From Scatomorpha sp964535405 (GTDB lineage: Bacteria > Bacillota > Clostridia > Oscillospirales > Oscillospiraceae): DNA of 51,088 bases. The first letter of the stretch is position 1. Every line of letters begins with the position of its first letter. Below are positions 9,351 through 17,775 of this stretch, piece by piece. A program made the translations under genes and the position numbers. The notes below the pieces were generated by a model. It made no database searches and was not told the DNA's origin. It was given only the letters and a program-made list of their open reading frames with translations. The stretch is taken from contig CAZHUG010000008.1 of assembly GCA_964535405.1 (NCBI GenBank), forward strand, positions 1-51,088, written 5' to 3'.

Positions 9351-9378
9351 TTGATTATTTGCCGGACTGTGCTATAAT
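9351..9378 (+). promoter_or_regulatory. promoter of the MATE leader transcript
   Basis: TTGATT (9351-9356), 16-base spacer, TATAAT (9373-9378). It places the transcription start near 9385 and leaves a leader of about 215 nucleotides before the MATE start codon. Confidence 0.65.
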
Positions 9379-9384
9379 AACCGA

Positions 9385-9586
9385 CGAGCAATATTATTAC
9401 CGCCGGGTAGACACCTTTTATTCATTCCGCAGGCCATTGAAGGAATGAGTGATGGGTGTTTTTTGCGTTCTGACCCCGGGTCGCGGGCTCGCGGTCAAAG
9501 CATGACAGCTAATTAAATTTTACTTCCCGCCGGGGATAATTTTGTGTAGAAGGCCAGCGTTACACAACGCTGGCTTTATTTTTTTG
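9385..9586 (+). ncRNA. structured 5' leader with terminator: candidate riboswitch of unassigned class
   Basis: The leader folds into several stems. ACACC (9411-9415) pairs with GGTGT (9455-9459), enclosing ATTCATTCC (9420-9428) with GGAATGAGT (9442-9450, one G·U). TGACC (9471-9475) faces GGTCA (9493-9497), with CGCG/CGCG inside. CCGCCGGG occurs twice (9400-9407 and 9526-9533). It ends in an intrinsic terminator directly before the MATE ribosome site. TTGTGTA (9542-9548) can pair with TACACAA (9561-9567), which overlaps the terminator loop and arm, a ready anti-terminator. This layout is that of a transcriptional riboswitch. I do not recognise the aptamer class, and the guanidine-I (ykkC), SAM, TPP and T-box signatures I looked for are absent. 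Confidence 0.55.
9553..9585 (+). terminator. leader terminator before the MATE gene
   Basis: GCCAGCGTT (9553-9561) pairs with AACGCTGGC (9566-9574) around the loop ACAC, followed by TTTATTTTTTT. The ribosome site of the MATE gene begins three bases after the T tract, so read-through is needed for expression. Confidence 0.88.
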
Positions 9587-9600
9587 TGAGGTGTCCAAGT

Positions 9601-10965
9601 ATGTACAAGGAAAAAGTATCGGTATTGTTCCGCAAATACGCCGTCCCGCAGCTAGTGGGCCTGCTGCTAAACTCTGTGTATTTGATTGTGGACGGCATTT
9701 TCATCGGCAACCGCCTGGGCCGCGATGCCATGGCAGCGGCGGCTGTTTCCGTGCCGGCAATTGAAATTTTGATTGCGCTTGCACTGCTGTTTTCGTCCGG
9801 CGCGGGAATCATGGTCTCCAACCATCTGGGCCGCAAGGAGGAAAAAGAGGGAAACAGGATATTCAACCTGTCCGTTGTGGTGCTGGGAGCTATGGCTCTG
9901 GCAATAAGCGTATTGGGCAACGTTTTTATTCATCCGCTTGCCACACTGCTTGGAGCAACAGCGGAAATCCACGACGAGGCAGTTACTTATCTTTGGTGCA
10001 TACTCACCTTCTCGCCGTTTTTGCTGTTCAGCTTTCTCCTGAGCGGCCTGGTGAGAAACGACAACCGCCCCAAGCTGGCTATGACGGCACTTGCTGTTGG
10101 CTCTCTGTCCAACGTTCTGCTGGACTATGTGTTCATGTACCCGCTCAACATGGGCATTGCCGGTGCGGCGCTCGCCACCGCGCTCGGCCCGATATTCAGC
10201 GTTCTCATCCTGCTGCCCCATTTCCTGGGGAAAAAGGGCAAGCTGTATTTTGCAAAATTCAAGCTCTCGCTTAAAAGCATCGGGAAGATATTTACACTGG
10301 GCGCTCCGGCATTTATCATGGAATTCAGCATAGGCATAGTCACTTTCATCTACAACCTTTTCATCATCCGCTACGGCTACGGCGAAGCGGGGCTCGCGGC
10401 TTATCTCATCATCGGCTACATCGCCTTAATCATCCTGACGCTCTTCCTCGGCGCGGCTCAGGGACTGCAGCCAATTTTCAGCTACTATCGCGGCGCCGGT
10501 GAGGCCGGGCGAAGTAAAAACCTGCTGACTTATTCGCGGCGGCTGCTCTTGGGCATAGGTGTCGCGGCCTACGGTCTCGTCGTGGCGGGCTCGCGCGGAT
10601 TCATCGGAATATTCGCGCCGAATGATCCGGAGCTTGTCAATTTTACATTCGAGATTGCGCTCACTTATTTCTGCGGCTTCCTCTTTGCCGGATACAACAT
10701 CCTGATGATTTCCTATTGGCAGTCTATGAACCGGACCCGGAGCGCACTGCTCATATCGCTTATGAGAAGCGTAATCGTCCTGCCTGTGCTGATGCTGGCG
10801 CTGCCGGCATTTTGGGGGAGTGATATTATCTGGCTGTGCCATTCCATTGCCGAGGCCGTGAGCGCGGCGGCGGCACTGCTTTTATATTTGCACGGCAGTA
10901 ATCGCGGGCTCGCTGAAAAGTCCGCGGAGCACATAAGTGTCGCGGCAAACAATCGGCTCACTTGA
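9601..10965 (+). CDS. MATE family efflux transporter
   Basis: A 454-residue multidrug/toxin exporter of the MATE family (COG0534 NorM, MepA-like in the placing of conserved glycines). Twelve hydrophobic segments are visible in two similar halves; the first helix carries FRKYAVPQLVGLLLNSVYLIVDGIFIGN, shortened here to its core VPQLVGLLLNSVYLIVDG, the usual MATE opening. Such carriers exchange cationic drugs or metabolites for Na+ or H+. ATG 9601 is chosen because GAGGTG (9588-9593) lies seven bases upstream; an in-frame GTG at 9586 overlaps that site. The structured leader suggests it is induced by a small molecule. Confidence 0.93.
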   Translation: MYKEKVSVLFRKYAVPQLVGLLLNSVYLIVDGIFIGNRLGRDAMAAAAVSVPAIEILIALALLFSSGAGIMVSNHLGRKEEKEGNRIFNLSVVVLGAMALAISVLGNVFIHPLATLLGATAEIHDEAVTYLWCILTFSPFLLFSFLLSGLVRNDNRPKLAMTALAVGSLSNVLLDYVFMYPLNMGIAGAALATALGPIFSVLILLPHFLGKKGKLYFAKFKLSLKSIGKIFTLGAPAFIMEFSIGIVTFIYNLFIIRYGYGEAGLAAYLIIGYIALIILTLFLGAAQGLQPIFSYYRGAGEAGRSKNLLTYSRRLLLGIGVAAYGLVVAGSRGFIGIFAPNDPELVNFTFEIALTYFCGFLFAGYNILMISYWQSMNRTRSALLISLMRSVIVLPVLMLALPAFWGSDIIWLCHSIAEAVSAAAALLLYLHGSNRGLAEKSAEHISVAANNRLT

Positions 10966-10984
10966 AAACAGCCGGTATAATCCA

Positions 10985-11179
10985 TCAATAATTCTGGCTT
11001 TCAAAATCGATGGTACTTTGGAATGAGTAAGGAAATGTAGCGCCTTGTAATAGGACGGCGGGATAGATTATTCTATCCCGCCGCACTTTTTTCCTGGCTT
11101 TCTCTACCTTAATACCCAAGGCAGTCAATTTTGCCGCCTGTTTTATGAGCAGGCGTTTCTCTTCCTGTGTAATTATTAT
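10985..11179 (-). pseudogene. fragment of a small recombinase-associated-type protein (tentative)
   Basis: The minus-strand frame reads ITQEEKRLLIKQAAKLTA then LGIKVEKARKKVRR, a basic helical stretch that recalls small conserved proteins found near recombinases and mobile DNA in Clostridia. A GAGGTG ribosome-like site and a GTG lie at 11174-11182, but no clean ATG. After KKVRR the frame runs into the terminator hairpin of the convergent MATE gene, and the remaining 30 residues look non-coding. I read it as a decayed gene. The family cannot be named, and it may be spurious. Confidence 0.3.
11055..11093 (+). terminator. terminator downstream of the MATE gene
   Basis: GGCGGGATAGA and TCTATCCCGCC form a perfect 11-bp stem around TTAT, followed by GCAC and TTTTTT. 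It lies about 90 bases beyond the MATE stop codon and interrupts the reading frame of the minus-strand fragment 10985-11190. Confidence 0.8.
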
Positions 11180-11283
11180 CACCTCAATATGTTGCGTCGT
11201 TATTGCGTCATAATACCACCTTTTTAGTTGCGCGTCAATATTTCGTCTAAAATAAGTCATTATAGCTTATGTGAGGTGGTAAT

Positions 11284-11463
11284 ATGACGGATAAACTTTT
11301 GCGCTATACACTGCGTGTTGACAGGCTCCTATTTCAGAAATTTCGTTATATCGCAGACTCGAAAGGGCGATCGGCAAATCGCGAAATTGAACAGTATATT
11401 AAACGAACTGTGCAGGAATACGAGAAAGAGCATGGATCTATCCACTTGGAGGATGTCCAGTAA
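11284..11463 (+). CDS. Arc-family ribbon-helix-helix DNA-binding protein, 59 residues
   Basis: A short gene below usual length cut-offs. The ATG at 11284 follows GAGGTGG (11272-11278). The protein opens with a beta-strand segment (LLRYTLRVD), then KFRYIADSKGRSANREIEQY, and ends in an acidic tail. The RSANREIEQYI motif is the hallmark of the Arc-like ribbon-helix-helix fold, which binds DNA as a dimer with the strand in the major groove. Such 50-60-residue proteins are frequent near prophages and integrative elements. It is monocistronic with a terminator 27 bases after its stop. Confidence 0.85.
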   Translation: MTDKLLRYTLRVDRLLFQKFRYIADSKGRSANREIEQYIKRTVQEYEKEHGSIHLEDVQ

Positions 11464-11489
11464 GCTTGGGAATGTTATAAAGTGAAAAC

Positions 11490-11527
11490 AAAAACCCTGC
11501 AATCCATTGAGATTGCAGGGTTTTTTA
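11490..11527. terminator. bidirectional terminator
   Basis: AAAACCCTGCAATC pairs with GATTGCAGGGTTTT around CATTGA; A runs and T runs flank both sides, so it can serve the Arc-like gene (plus) and the SatP-like gene (minus), whose stop lies at 11549. Confidence 0.9.
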
Positions 11528-11548
11528 TTTGGCATCTGGCATTTGGCC

Positions 11549-12172
11549 TTACTTGAAGAACGGCTTGCCGAGCGGAGGCATGTTATTGACCCCCTCGAAG
11601 CTGTTCATGCCCGATATTGTGACCATCAGTCCGCAGACTCCGGCAGAGAACAGAGACCAGGCCACGATCTTGCCCCAGATTCCACCGAGGATTCCGAGGG
11701 TCAACAGCCCCATCAAAAACAGTCCGACTCCGCCGAACACATAGAACAGGAAACCCGCTTTGGGGCTCTTGCGTGCGCCGGGAAGAATGGCGAGCAGAAA
11801 AACCCCGCAGAGTAGCCAGCAAATTCCGGGCGTCGCGTCCGAGAAGGGCATGCCGACGTGATGCGCAATCGCGCCGATGATGTTGAGCAGTGAGCCCGCT
11901 CCGCCAAAGAAGGCGGCAAACACCATGAACACGTTTCCCTCAAAGGCCGCGCCGCGCTTATACAGCAGCAGTGAGCTGGAGAGGTATGTTCCGTATACGC
12001 CGAGTTGTATCGCGCCAATCGCAAGCCCCGCGCCTTCGCCGAGGTAGCCCATGAGGTTTGCCCAGAACAGAAAGCTCAGGTTTGTGAAGACGAATGCCAG
12101 CGCCGGTCCGGGATAAGCGAGCTCGGGCTTCGAGCTGACGATGACTTCGTTTTGAATAATTGTTTGTTCCAT
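11549..12172 (-). CDS. GPR1/FUN34/YaaH-like (acetate uptake) membrane protein
   Basis: A 207-residue protein with six hydrophobic helices. The region before helix 1 (ELAYPGPALAF) resembles the NPGP motif of the SatP/GPR1/FUN34/YaaH acetate/succinate carriers, and the total length fits. Later helices carry GVYGTYLSS and NIIGAIAHHVG. GAAGGG precedes the ATG. It is the last gene of the leftward catabolic cluster, 18 bases after the phosphotriesterase-like gene, and could import or export a small carboxylate formed by the pathway. The motif is not perfect (Tyr for Asn), so the assignment is moderate. Confidence 0.65.
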   Translation of the reverse strand: MEQTIIQNEVIVSSKPELAYPGPALAFVFTNLSFLFWANLMGYLGEGAGLAIGAIQLGVYGTYLSSSLLLYKRGAAFEGNVFMVFAAFFGGAGSLLNIIGAIAHHVGMPFSDATPGICWLLCGVFLLAILPGARKSPKAGFLFYVFGGVGLFLMGLLTLGILGGIWGKIVAWSLFSAGVCGLMVTISGMNSFEGVNNMPPLGKPFFK

Positions 12173-12189
12173 AGTGCTTCCCTTCTGCG

Positions 12190-13179
12190 CTATATAGCGC
12201 CATAGAAATTCTGTGGATTCTCGTGCAAGAACATGTGCAGCTGCTCCTCGGGGAAATTGCGCCTTCTCATCTCGGGGATGATATTCTCGCAGATGTGGAA
12301 CCAGTTGCTGTTCACAAGCAGCGCTTTAAGCTCCTCCGGGAAGGTGAACGGACGTCCCCAAAAATCAATGTTATAGTCATGAGACAGGCAAATTTTATCG
12401 CCATAGCCCATCGCACACATAGCCGCGATGCAGGCGATGCGGCGGTCGTCGGAGGGGCAGCCGTAGGCCGTGTCCAGACCAAAACGGTCAAAGTTCATGT
12501 ATACGCCCTTTTCCGCAACGCGGAGCATATAATCGATGTCTGTGCTGCCCTCGATATGTCCAATGGCGATCTGCCTCGGGTCCACACCGGCGCAGATGAG
12601 ATAATCGGCCTGCTCAGGCGCCATGGTGCCCGCCTGTGTGTGGGTTATGATGCGCACGTCCTTGTCCCTGGAGGCGATTTTCGCCGCGGCGTCAAAAAAG
12701 TGCTTCTCATAATCGCTCATCTCATCGAGACTGGTCGCCAGCTTAATAACCCCGGCCTTAATGCCGCTGTCGCCTATGCCCTTATACAGCTCCTCGTAAA
12801 GCAGCTCCTCGATCTCCTTGCCGATATCGTGACCCATCTGGCGGAAGTTGAAGTATGCGGGCGCGCCGCCGCCCGAGAAATAGAAGCCGGTGCAGCAGAT
12901 GACATTTATACCGCTGCGCTCGGATATTTCCTTCAGAAGCTCCACGTCGCGTCCGCACTCGTTCGGGGTTGCGTCAACGATCGTGTCGATCCCGAGCGCC
13001 TTCACCCTTTTGCAGATGCCCTCCCATTTTTCAAGAGTTGCTTCGCGGCCGAAGCGTGCGCTTTTAACCGTATCACCCCTCCAGCCGGGATATCCAAAAA
13101 TGAAGTGTTCGTGTGCAAGCACACCGCCAAGCTTGTCGGAGTCGACAGGCCCGCAGACTGTATTTACTTTGCGGTTCAT
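12190..13179 (-). CDS. phosphotriesterase-family metal-dependent hydrolase
   Basis: A 329-residue amidohydrolase-fold protein of the phosphotriesterase (PTE) branch. The N-terminus VNTVCGPVDSDKLGGVLAHE carries the opening strand and the HxH metal motif (HEH, residue ~24). GVIKLATS supplies the lysine expected to be carbamylated; ITHTQAG and IGHIEGS carry the two further metal histidines, and LSHDY the catalytic aspartate. Members hydrolyse lactones, phosphotriesters or amides. Beside an MBL-fold hydrolase, SDRs and flavin reductases, lactone opening is a reasonable guess. It is the sixth gene of the leftward cluster. Confidence 0.9.
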   Translation of the reverse strand: MNRKVNTVCGPVDSDKLGGVLAHEHFIFGYPGWRGDTVKSARFGREATLEKWEGICKRVKALGIDTIVDATPNECGRDVELLKEISERSGINVICCTGFYFSGGGAPAYFNFRQMGHDIGKEIEELLYEELYKGIGDSGIKAGVIKLATSLDEMSDYEKHFFDAAAKIASRDKDVRIITHTQAGTMAPEQADYLICAGVDPRQIAIGHIEGSTDIDYMLRVAEKGVYMNFDRFGLDTAYGCPSDDRRIACIAAMCAMGYGDKICLSHDYNIDFWGRPFTFPEELKALLVNSNWFHICENIIPEMRRRNFPEEQLHMFLHENPQNFYGAI

Positions 13180-13207
13180 TTGCTCATCTCTTTTCTGTAT
13201 AAAATAT

Positions 13208-14431
13208 TTATTGCGTTACGGGGATTTTCTTCTGTGCCGCCTTTGCGGCAAGCACCAGAACAATACCGAAAGCAGACAGTGCGCCGGCAATAACGAAGGC
13301 CTTGTCATATACGCCTGTGCTCTGCACAACGTTCGAGGCGAGCATCGGACCGATGAACGAGGCGCAGGTATAGCCTGAGTACAGGAAGGCATAATTCAGG
13401 CCGAAATTCTTTGAGCCAAAGCTGTCGCTGCAAAGCGAGGGCAGGATGCTCATAACGCCGCCAAAGCAGGCGCCGATTATGGACAAGGCAATCGTGAAGC
13501 TCACAAAGCTTGTGGCTCTGGCAAAGAAAAACGCCATGTCAACGGCTGTCACAGCCAATACAATGAGCAGGGTGTTATACCTTCCGAGCCTGTCTGAGAG
13601 CGAGCCGAATCCGAACCTGCCGGCAAAGTTTGCAAGAGCAAGTATGCCAACCTGAAGCGATGCCTGTGCCGCTGTCAGTTTTGCAAGCTGCTGACCGATT
13701 CCCGAGGCGTGACCGGTCATCATCATGCCGGAGCTTGCCGCAACGGCAAACAAAAGCCAAAGAATCCAGAAGGACGGGGTTTTCAGCATCGAGCCCGCGC
13801 TCAAATCCCTGCCCTGTGCACCCGCCTGCTGCGCAGTCGGGGTCCAGCCCTCGGGCTTCCAGCCGTCCTCGGGGGATTTTATAAACCATGCAAAAATCAG
13901 GTAGCAAAGCATGAAGATAATGCCGCATATTCTGAAGGATGTCCATGCGCCGAATTTCTCGATGAAGAGGTTGCCCATGGGTGCGAATATCACAGGTGCA
14001 AGGCCCATGCAGCCTATACATATGCCGTTTGCGAAGCCCTTCTTATCGGGGAACCACTTTGTCGCGGTGGATACAGCGGTGTTATAAATAAAACCGTTAC
14101 CCGCACCTGCAATCAGGCTGAAAAATATGTATAGCTGCGGGATAGTTTTTGCGTAGGATGTGAGGAACCAGCCGAGGCCAAAGCCAATTCCCGCGATGAG
14201 AACAATGATATTGGGCCCGACCCTGCGTTGCAGGGGCCCGGCGGCAAAGCCAAAAACGCAGACCGCCAAAAGGAACAGCGAATATGCCAGGGTCACCTGG
14301 TTGGAGCTCCAGCCGTTTGCCTCCATCAGAGGCATTTTGAATATGCTCCACATGTATATGGAGCCGGTAACGCCTCCGGTGACAGCGGCAGAGGCAAGGA
14401 TCATGCCTCGTCTTGTCTTTTTCTCACTCAT
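13208..14431 (-). CDS. MFS transporter, OxlT-like
   Basis: A 407-residue major facilitator with twelve predicted helices. The N-terminus RRGMILASAAVTGGVTGS and the helix-1 segment IYMWSIFKMPLMEANGWS match the oxalate/formate antiporter-like branch of MFS (monocarboxylate carriers); the loop after helix 2 has GPLQRRVGP and the repeat-half loop GSLSDRLGRYN, the usual MFS signature. A cytosolic linker separates the two halves near residue 205. It likely moves an organic acid, the substrate or product of the surrounding catabolic genes. AAAGGA lies upstream of the ATG. Confidence 0.9.
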   Translation of the reverse strand: MSEKKTRRGMILASAAVTGGVTGSIYMWSIFKMPLMEANGWSSNQVTLAYSLFLLAVCVFGFAAGPLQRRVGPNIIVLIAGIGFGLGWFLTSYAKTIPQLYIFFSLIAGAGNGFIYNTAVSTATKWFPDKKGFANGICIGCMGLAPVIFAPMGNLFIEKFGAWTSFRICGIIFMLCYLIFAWFIKSPEDGWKPEGWTPTAQQAGAQGRDLSAGSMLKTPSFWILWLLFAVAASSGMMMTGHASGIGQQLAKLTAAQASLQVGILALANFAGRFGFGSLSDRLGRYNTLLIVLAVTAVDMAFFFARATSFVSFTIALSIIGACFGGVMSILPSLCSDSFGSKNFGLNYAFLYSGYTCASFIGPMLASNVVQSTGVYDKAFVIAGALSAFGIVLVLAAKAAQKKIPVTQ

Positions 14432-14457
14432 ATGTCACATTTTCCTTTAAAGCTTAT

Positions 14458-15207
14458 TCAGCCGAAAACATAGCCGCCGTTAACGTCAACAGACGCACCG
14501 GCCATGTAGGATGCCTTGTCGCTTGCCAGGAACACGGCGACCTCGGCAACCTCTTCGGTTTTGCCCATGCGGCGCAGAGGCCATGTCTGGGCAGACGCGG
14601 AATAGTCCTGTCCGCCGCACATGGGCGTATCAATTACGCCGGGCAGAATCGCGTTTACATTGACCCCCTCCGGTCCCAGCACCTTTGCAAGGCTTCTGGT
14701 CATCGAGACAATCGCGCCCTTGGAGGCCGCATAGCTCAGGGATATGCCGCTCCCGCTGCGTGCAACGCAGGAGGCATAGTTGACGATTTTGCCGTACTTT
14801 CTGGAAGCCATGAGCTTCGCCATTGCCTGGCAGAACATAAACTGGCTTCTCAGGTTGTTGTCGATGATGAAATCAAAGTGCTCCACGCTCTCGGTATTCC
14901 AGGGCTCGTCGTAGGGGGAAATGCCCGCGGCATTGATGAGAATATCGACCTGCGGAAGATTTTGGGTGATATACGCAATGGTTTTCTCGATATCCTCGAC
15001 CTTGCTGATATCGCAAAGCGAAATCCATGTCTTGCAGCCGTACTGCTCGCAGTCTGCCGCAACTGCCTTCGCGCGCTCTTCATTTCTGCCGATTATAACA
15101 ACTCCGGCCAGTCCCCTTTGAGCCATCAGCTTTGCCGAGCATGCGCCCATGCCGGAGGTGGAGCCTGTAACCACTGCATATTTGCCTTCAAATTCTCTGT
15201 TGCTCAT
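14458..15207 (-). CDS. SDR family NAD(P)-dependent oxidoreductase
   Basis: A 249-residue classical short-chain dehydrogenase. The coenzyme motif is TGSTSGMG (residues ~14-21), NAAG follows in INAAGISPYDE, and the catalytic Ser-Tyr-x3-Lys is read as YASCVARSGSGISLSYAASK (Tyr ~155). PGVIDTPM is the usual loop after the active site. Length and motifs fit 3-oxoacyl reductase-like or hydroxysteroid dehydrogenase-like enzymes. GGAGG precedes the ATG. It shares a transcript direction with a second SDR two genes upstream, which suggests oxidation and reduction of different carbonyls. Confidence 0.93.
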   Translation of the reverse strand: MSNREFEGKYAVVTGSTSGMGACSAKLMAQRGLAGVVIIGRNEERAKAVAADCEQYGCKTWISLCDISKVEDIEKTIAYITQNLPQVDILINAAGISPYDEPWNTESVEHFDFIIDNNLRSQFMFCQAMAKLMASRKYGKIVNYASCVARSGSGISLSYAASKGAIVSMTRSLAKVLGPEGVNVNAILPGVIDTPMCGGQDYSASAQTWPLRRMGKTEEVAEVAVFLASDKASYMAGASVDVNGGYVFG

Positions 15208-15244
15208 GATATATCCTCCAAAATTAGTTTACTTACCGATCTGC

Positions 15245-16042
15245 TTATTCGTAAAACTCGGGAATCTTCTTAAAGGTCTCAAACTGCTCGATGTCATGTG
15301 CAAACCAAATCTCAGCATTGTACTTTTTCTCAAGCTTCTTGATTTTCTCAAGGCTCTTGAAAAAGCTCACAGAGTCGGCGATAACGCCGGGCAGTCTGCC
15401 CTCGTAGTTCGGGCGGCCGTTCAATGCGTCCGATGTCAGGATCACAGCGCCGCGCTCAAGCTGCAGCACAAGCCCCATCGTGCCCGGTGTGTGTCCCGGC
15501 AGGATTATCGCGTCTATCCCCTCAAACAGCTCGCAATCCTCATCAATATATGTCAGTGATTTGAGCTCGGTCAAGACGTCCGGCTTGTTATAAAAGCCGT
15601 GCTTTGAGCGATCCGGACTGCTGCAGACGGTCAAAAACGCGTTTGCGGCCTCCGCGCGTGTCACATAGAAGTCCGCGCTGTCCTTGAACAGCTGCAGGTT
15701 GCCGATGTGATCCATGTGCATGTGCGACATGATGATGTGCTTTATGTCGGCGGGCTCAAGACCCAGCAGGGCGAGCTGCTCTGTCATCGTCGCGCCGGGA
15801 ACGGGCACGTAATAGCAGCCCTCGACCGTGGCGGCAGGCCAAATTTCGTTGGAATCTTCATGAGAGCCGATGTCGTACATTATCCACCCCGCTGTCGGGT
15901 GCTCAATGAGAACCGCATAGGTCGGAACAGTGAGCCACCGAGCCGCGGGGTCGGGATTGGACCGCGTAGCCTGAACGCTGTGGGCATAGGTGAGGTTGAT
16001 ATCATTTTTCAGCTGACCTGTATTTATAATGTATACCTTCAT
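15245..16042 (-). CDS. metallo-beta-lactamase-fold hydrolase, N-acyl homoserine lactonase-like
   Basis: A 265-residue MBL-fold enzyme. The metal motif HxHxDH is present as SHMHMDHIGN (residue ~105), with further ligands in LPGHTPGTMG and an aspartate in LTSDALNG. The N-terminus VYIINTGQL and the LIEHPTAGWIMYDIGSH block are those of the AHL-lactonase (AiiA-like) group. Within this cluster it is more likely a lactonase or esterase of the catabolic substrate than a quorum quencher. GGGAGAAG precedes the ATG. Confidence 0.88.
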   Translation of the reverse strand: MKVYIINTGQLKNDINLTYAHSVQATRSNPDPAARWLTVPTYAVLIEHPTAGWIMYDIGSHEDSNEIWPAATVEGCYYVPVPGATMTEQLALLGLEPADIKHIIMSHMHMDHIGNLQLFKDSADFYVTRAEAANAFLTVCSSPDRSKHGFYNKPDVLTELKSLTYIDEDCELFEGIDAIILPGHTPGTMGLVLQLERGAVILTSDALNGRPNYEGRLPGVIADSVSFFKSLEKIKKLEKKYNAEIWFAHDIEQFETFKKIPEFYE

Positions 16043-16069
16043 GGCGCTTCTCCCTTCGTCTCTCGGCTT

Positions 16070-16978
16070 TTATTTTTCGGAAATATCAGTCTTGGCGATC
16101 TGACTGTTGTTTGTGTTGAGGTAGATATTCATGCCGCCGTCAACATACAGCTGCTGTCCGGTGATAAAGCTGGAATCGTCGCACACGAGGAACAAAACGG
16201 GACGCGCCATCTCCTCGGACAGTCCGAAGCGCTTGAGGAGTGCGGCCTCGGCAAGCTTCTCGCGGTTAGCCGGACGGGCGTAGGTCATGGGTGTGAGAAT
16301 ATGACCCGGATGCACGGTGTTTACGCGGATATTATACTGCGAAAGATCGTTCGCCGCGGCTCTGGACATACCCACGACAGCGGCCTTGGCAGTTGCGTAG
16401 GCGATGCAGTTCGCGGGTCCGAAGTGCGCACCGTAGATTGAGGAGGTGTTGACGATGGCGCCGCCGCCGACCTTGATCATCTCGGGCGCACAGTGCTTCA
16501 TCGAGTAGAACACGCCGTAGCAGTCAACGTCCATGAGCCTTTTAAAATCCGCCTCATTCTCTGTGAGTACACTGCCGCTGTTGAGAATCCCCGCGTTATT
16601 GACGAGGACGTCTATGCGCCCATAGGCCGCGACCGTCTCGCTGACGATGCGCTTCCAGTTCTCTTCATAGGCAACGTCGGCCATGATCGCCATGGCCTGC
16701 CCGCCGTCGGCCTTGATATCAGCAACCACGCGCTCTAGGTCCTTTTGGTTTTTGCTTGTTATGCAGACGATTTTCGCCCCCTGCTGGGCGAGGACTTTAG
16801 CTTCAATTTCGCCCTGGCCTCCCGCCGCACCGGTGACAATTGCCACCTTGCCCTCAAGCTTGCCACACCCATCCGCAACGCGGGGGTAGGACTTAGTCCT
16901 CTCGCTCTCAAAAACCTTCTGCTCATACTCAGCCTGGCCCGGGCCGCTGAGAACCATATCTTTAAATATTTCTGTCAT
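16070..16978 (-). CDS. SDR family oxidoreductase with N-terminal extension
   Basis: A 302-residue short-chain dehydrogenase, about 45 residues longer at the N-terminus than classical members. After that extension come TGAAGGQG (coenzyme glycine motif), LVNNAGILNSG, and the catalytic NTSSIYGAHFGPANCIAYATAK (Ser, Tyr and Lys visible; written here in part as SSIYGAHFGPANCIAYATAK), then HPGHILTPM. The aspartate after strand 2 is replaced by a serine/threonine-lysine stretch (ITSKNQK), compatible with NADP use. GAGAGGA precedes the ATG. The extension has no obvious signal or domain. Confidence 0.9.
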   Translation of the reverse strand: MTEIFKDMVLSGPGQAEYEQKVFESERTKSYPRVADGCGKLEGKVAIVTGAAGGQGEIEAKVLAQQGAKIVCITSKNQKDLERVVADIKADGGQAMAIMADVAYEENWKRIVSETVAAYGRIDVLVNNAGILNSGSVLTENEADFKRLMDVDCYGVFYSMKHCAPEMIKVGGGAIVNTSSIYGAHFGPANCIAYATAKAAVVGMSRAAANDLSQYNIRVNTVHPGHILTPMTYARPANREKLAEAALLKRFGLSEEMARPVLFLVCDDSSFITGQQLYVDGGMNIYLNTNNSQIAKTDISEK

Positions 16979-17007
16979 AGCAATTTCCTCTCAATGCTTT
17001 GTATTTT

Positions 17008-17667
17008 TTATTTCATTATATATTCCTCGGCATACAGCGCGAGGAACCTGTCCATAAAGTGCTTGCCGTCCGCGGCTATCACCGCGCGGGAATCAGGCTG
17101 GCTGAAATGACCGAAGCGGAACGCGTCCACGTTCCAGTAGCACAGCGACATGGAGCCGTTCCACACAGCCGGAGCCGCCTTGATCGCTTTAACAAAGTGG
17201 TTTTGGAAGTACTTGCCCGCGCCGATATGATGCCCCAGCGCCTTGGGAGAGTGGATGTGCTCCCAATACTGGAAGAAATCCTCATCGCGCTGATCGTCAA
17301 AACACTTGAGCAGACCCATGCGCTTGACCCAGTGAGACTTAGTGCCAAGCGGCCACCCGGCAACGCAGTCGCGCAGGGAAACTTCATTGCACTCGTAGGC
17401 TCCGATCACGTTCATATCACTGTAAAGACCGAGCACATCCCCGTCAGTCCATATCTCGTCAATTGCCAGAATACCGGTATCGTCCTTGCCGCCCCAGCCC
17501 CAGCCCGCACCGATCATTTCCTCAGTGGGCTCACACAGAAGGTTCGCAGTTAGCTTCTCCACAGCGGGGTTTGCCGCAAGAGCCGCGGCGTGACCTTTAA
17601 TATACTCTGCCTTGAAGCTCTCGTCGCTCTGCCCCGGACGTGCTCCCAACAACACCATTGCTTTCAT
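17008..17667 (-). CDS. EthD-domain protein, tandem repeat
   Basis: A 219-residue protein with two copies of the EthD/dimeric alpha-beta barrel pattern: MKAMVLLGARPGQSDESFKA in the first half and RMGLLKCFDDQRDEDFFQYW with HIHSPKALGHH in the second. EthD-like proteins are small ferredoxin-fold proteins often found with oxidoreductases acting on aromatic or ether compounds; their biochemical role is usually unclear. It is the first gene of the leftward operon, right beside the palindromic control region, with AAAGGAG upstream. The tandem arrangement may form an internal dimer. Confidence 0.8.
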   Translation of the reverse strand: MKAMVLLGARPGQSDESFKAEYIKGHAAALAANPAVEKLTANLLCEPTEEMIGAGWGWGGKDDTGILAIDEIWTDGDVLGLYSDMNVIGAYECNEVSLRDCVAGWPLGTKSHWVKRMGLLKCFDDQRDEDFFQYWEHIHSPKALGHHIGAGKYFQNHFVKAIKAAPAVWNGSMSLCYWNVDAFRFGHFSQPDSRAVIAADGKHFMDRFLALYAEEYIMK

Positions 17668-17775
17668 TTTTAGCTTGCTCCTTTCAAGTGGCGCAGCCTC
17701 TCTGCACGCTGCTTGCTTATTGATTTAAGAACTCGCGTTCTCAATCGTAGTTTGTGATTTTTTTACCTTGATGTC

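Noticed and set aside
9385..9586. T-box or ykkC riboswitch before the MATE gene
   Set aside because: No T-box TGGNACCGCG motif and no guanidine-I core found; left as unassigned leader.
12223..13293. 356-residue plus-strand frame
   Set aside because: Antisense shadow of the phosphotriesterase-like and MFS genes.
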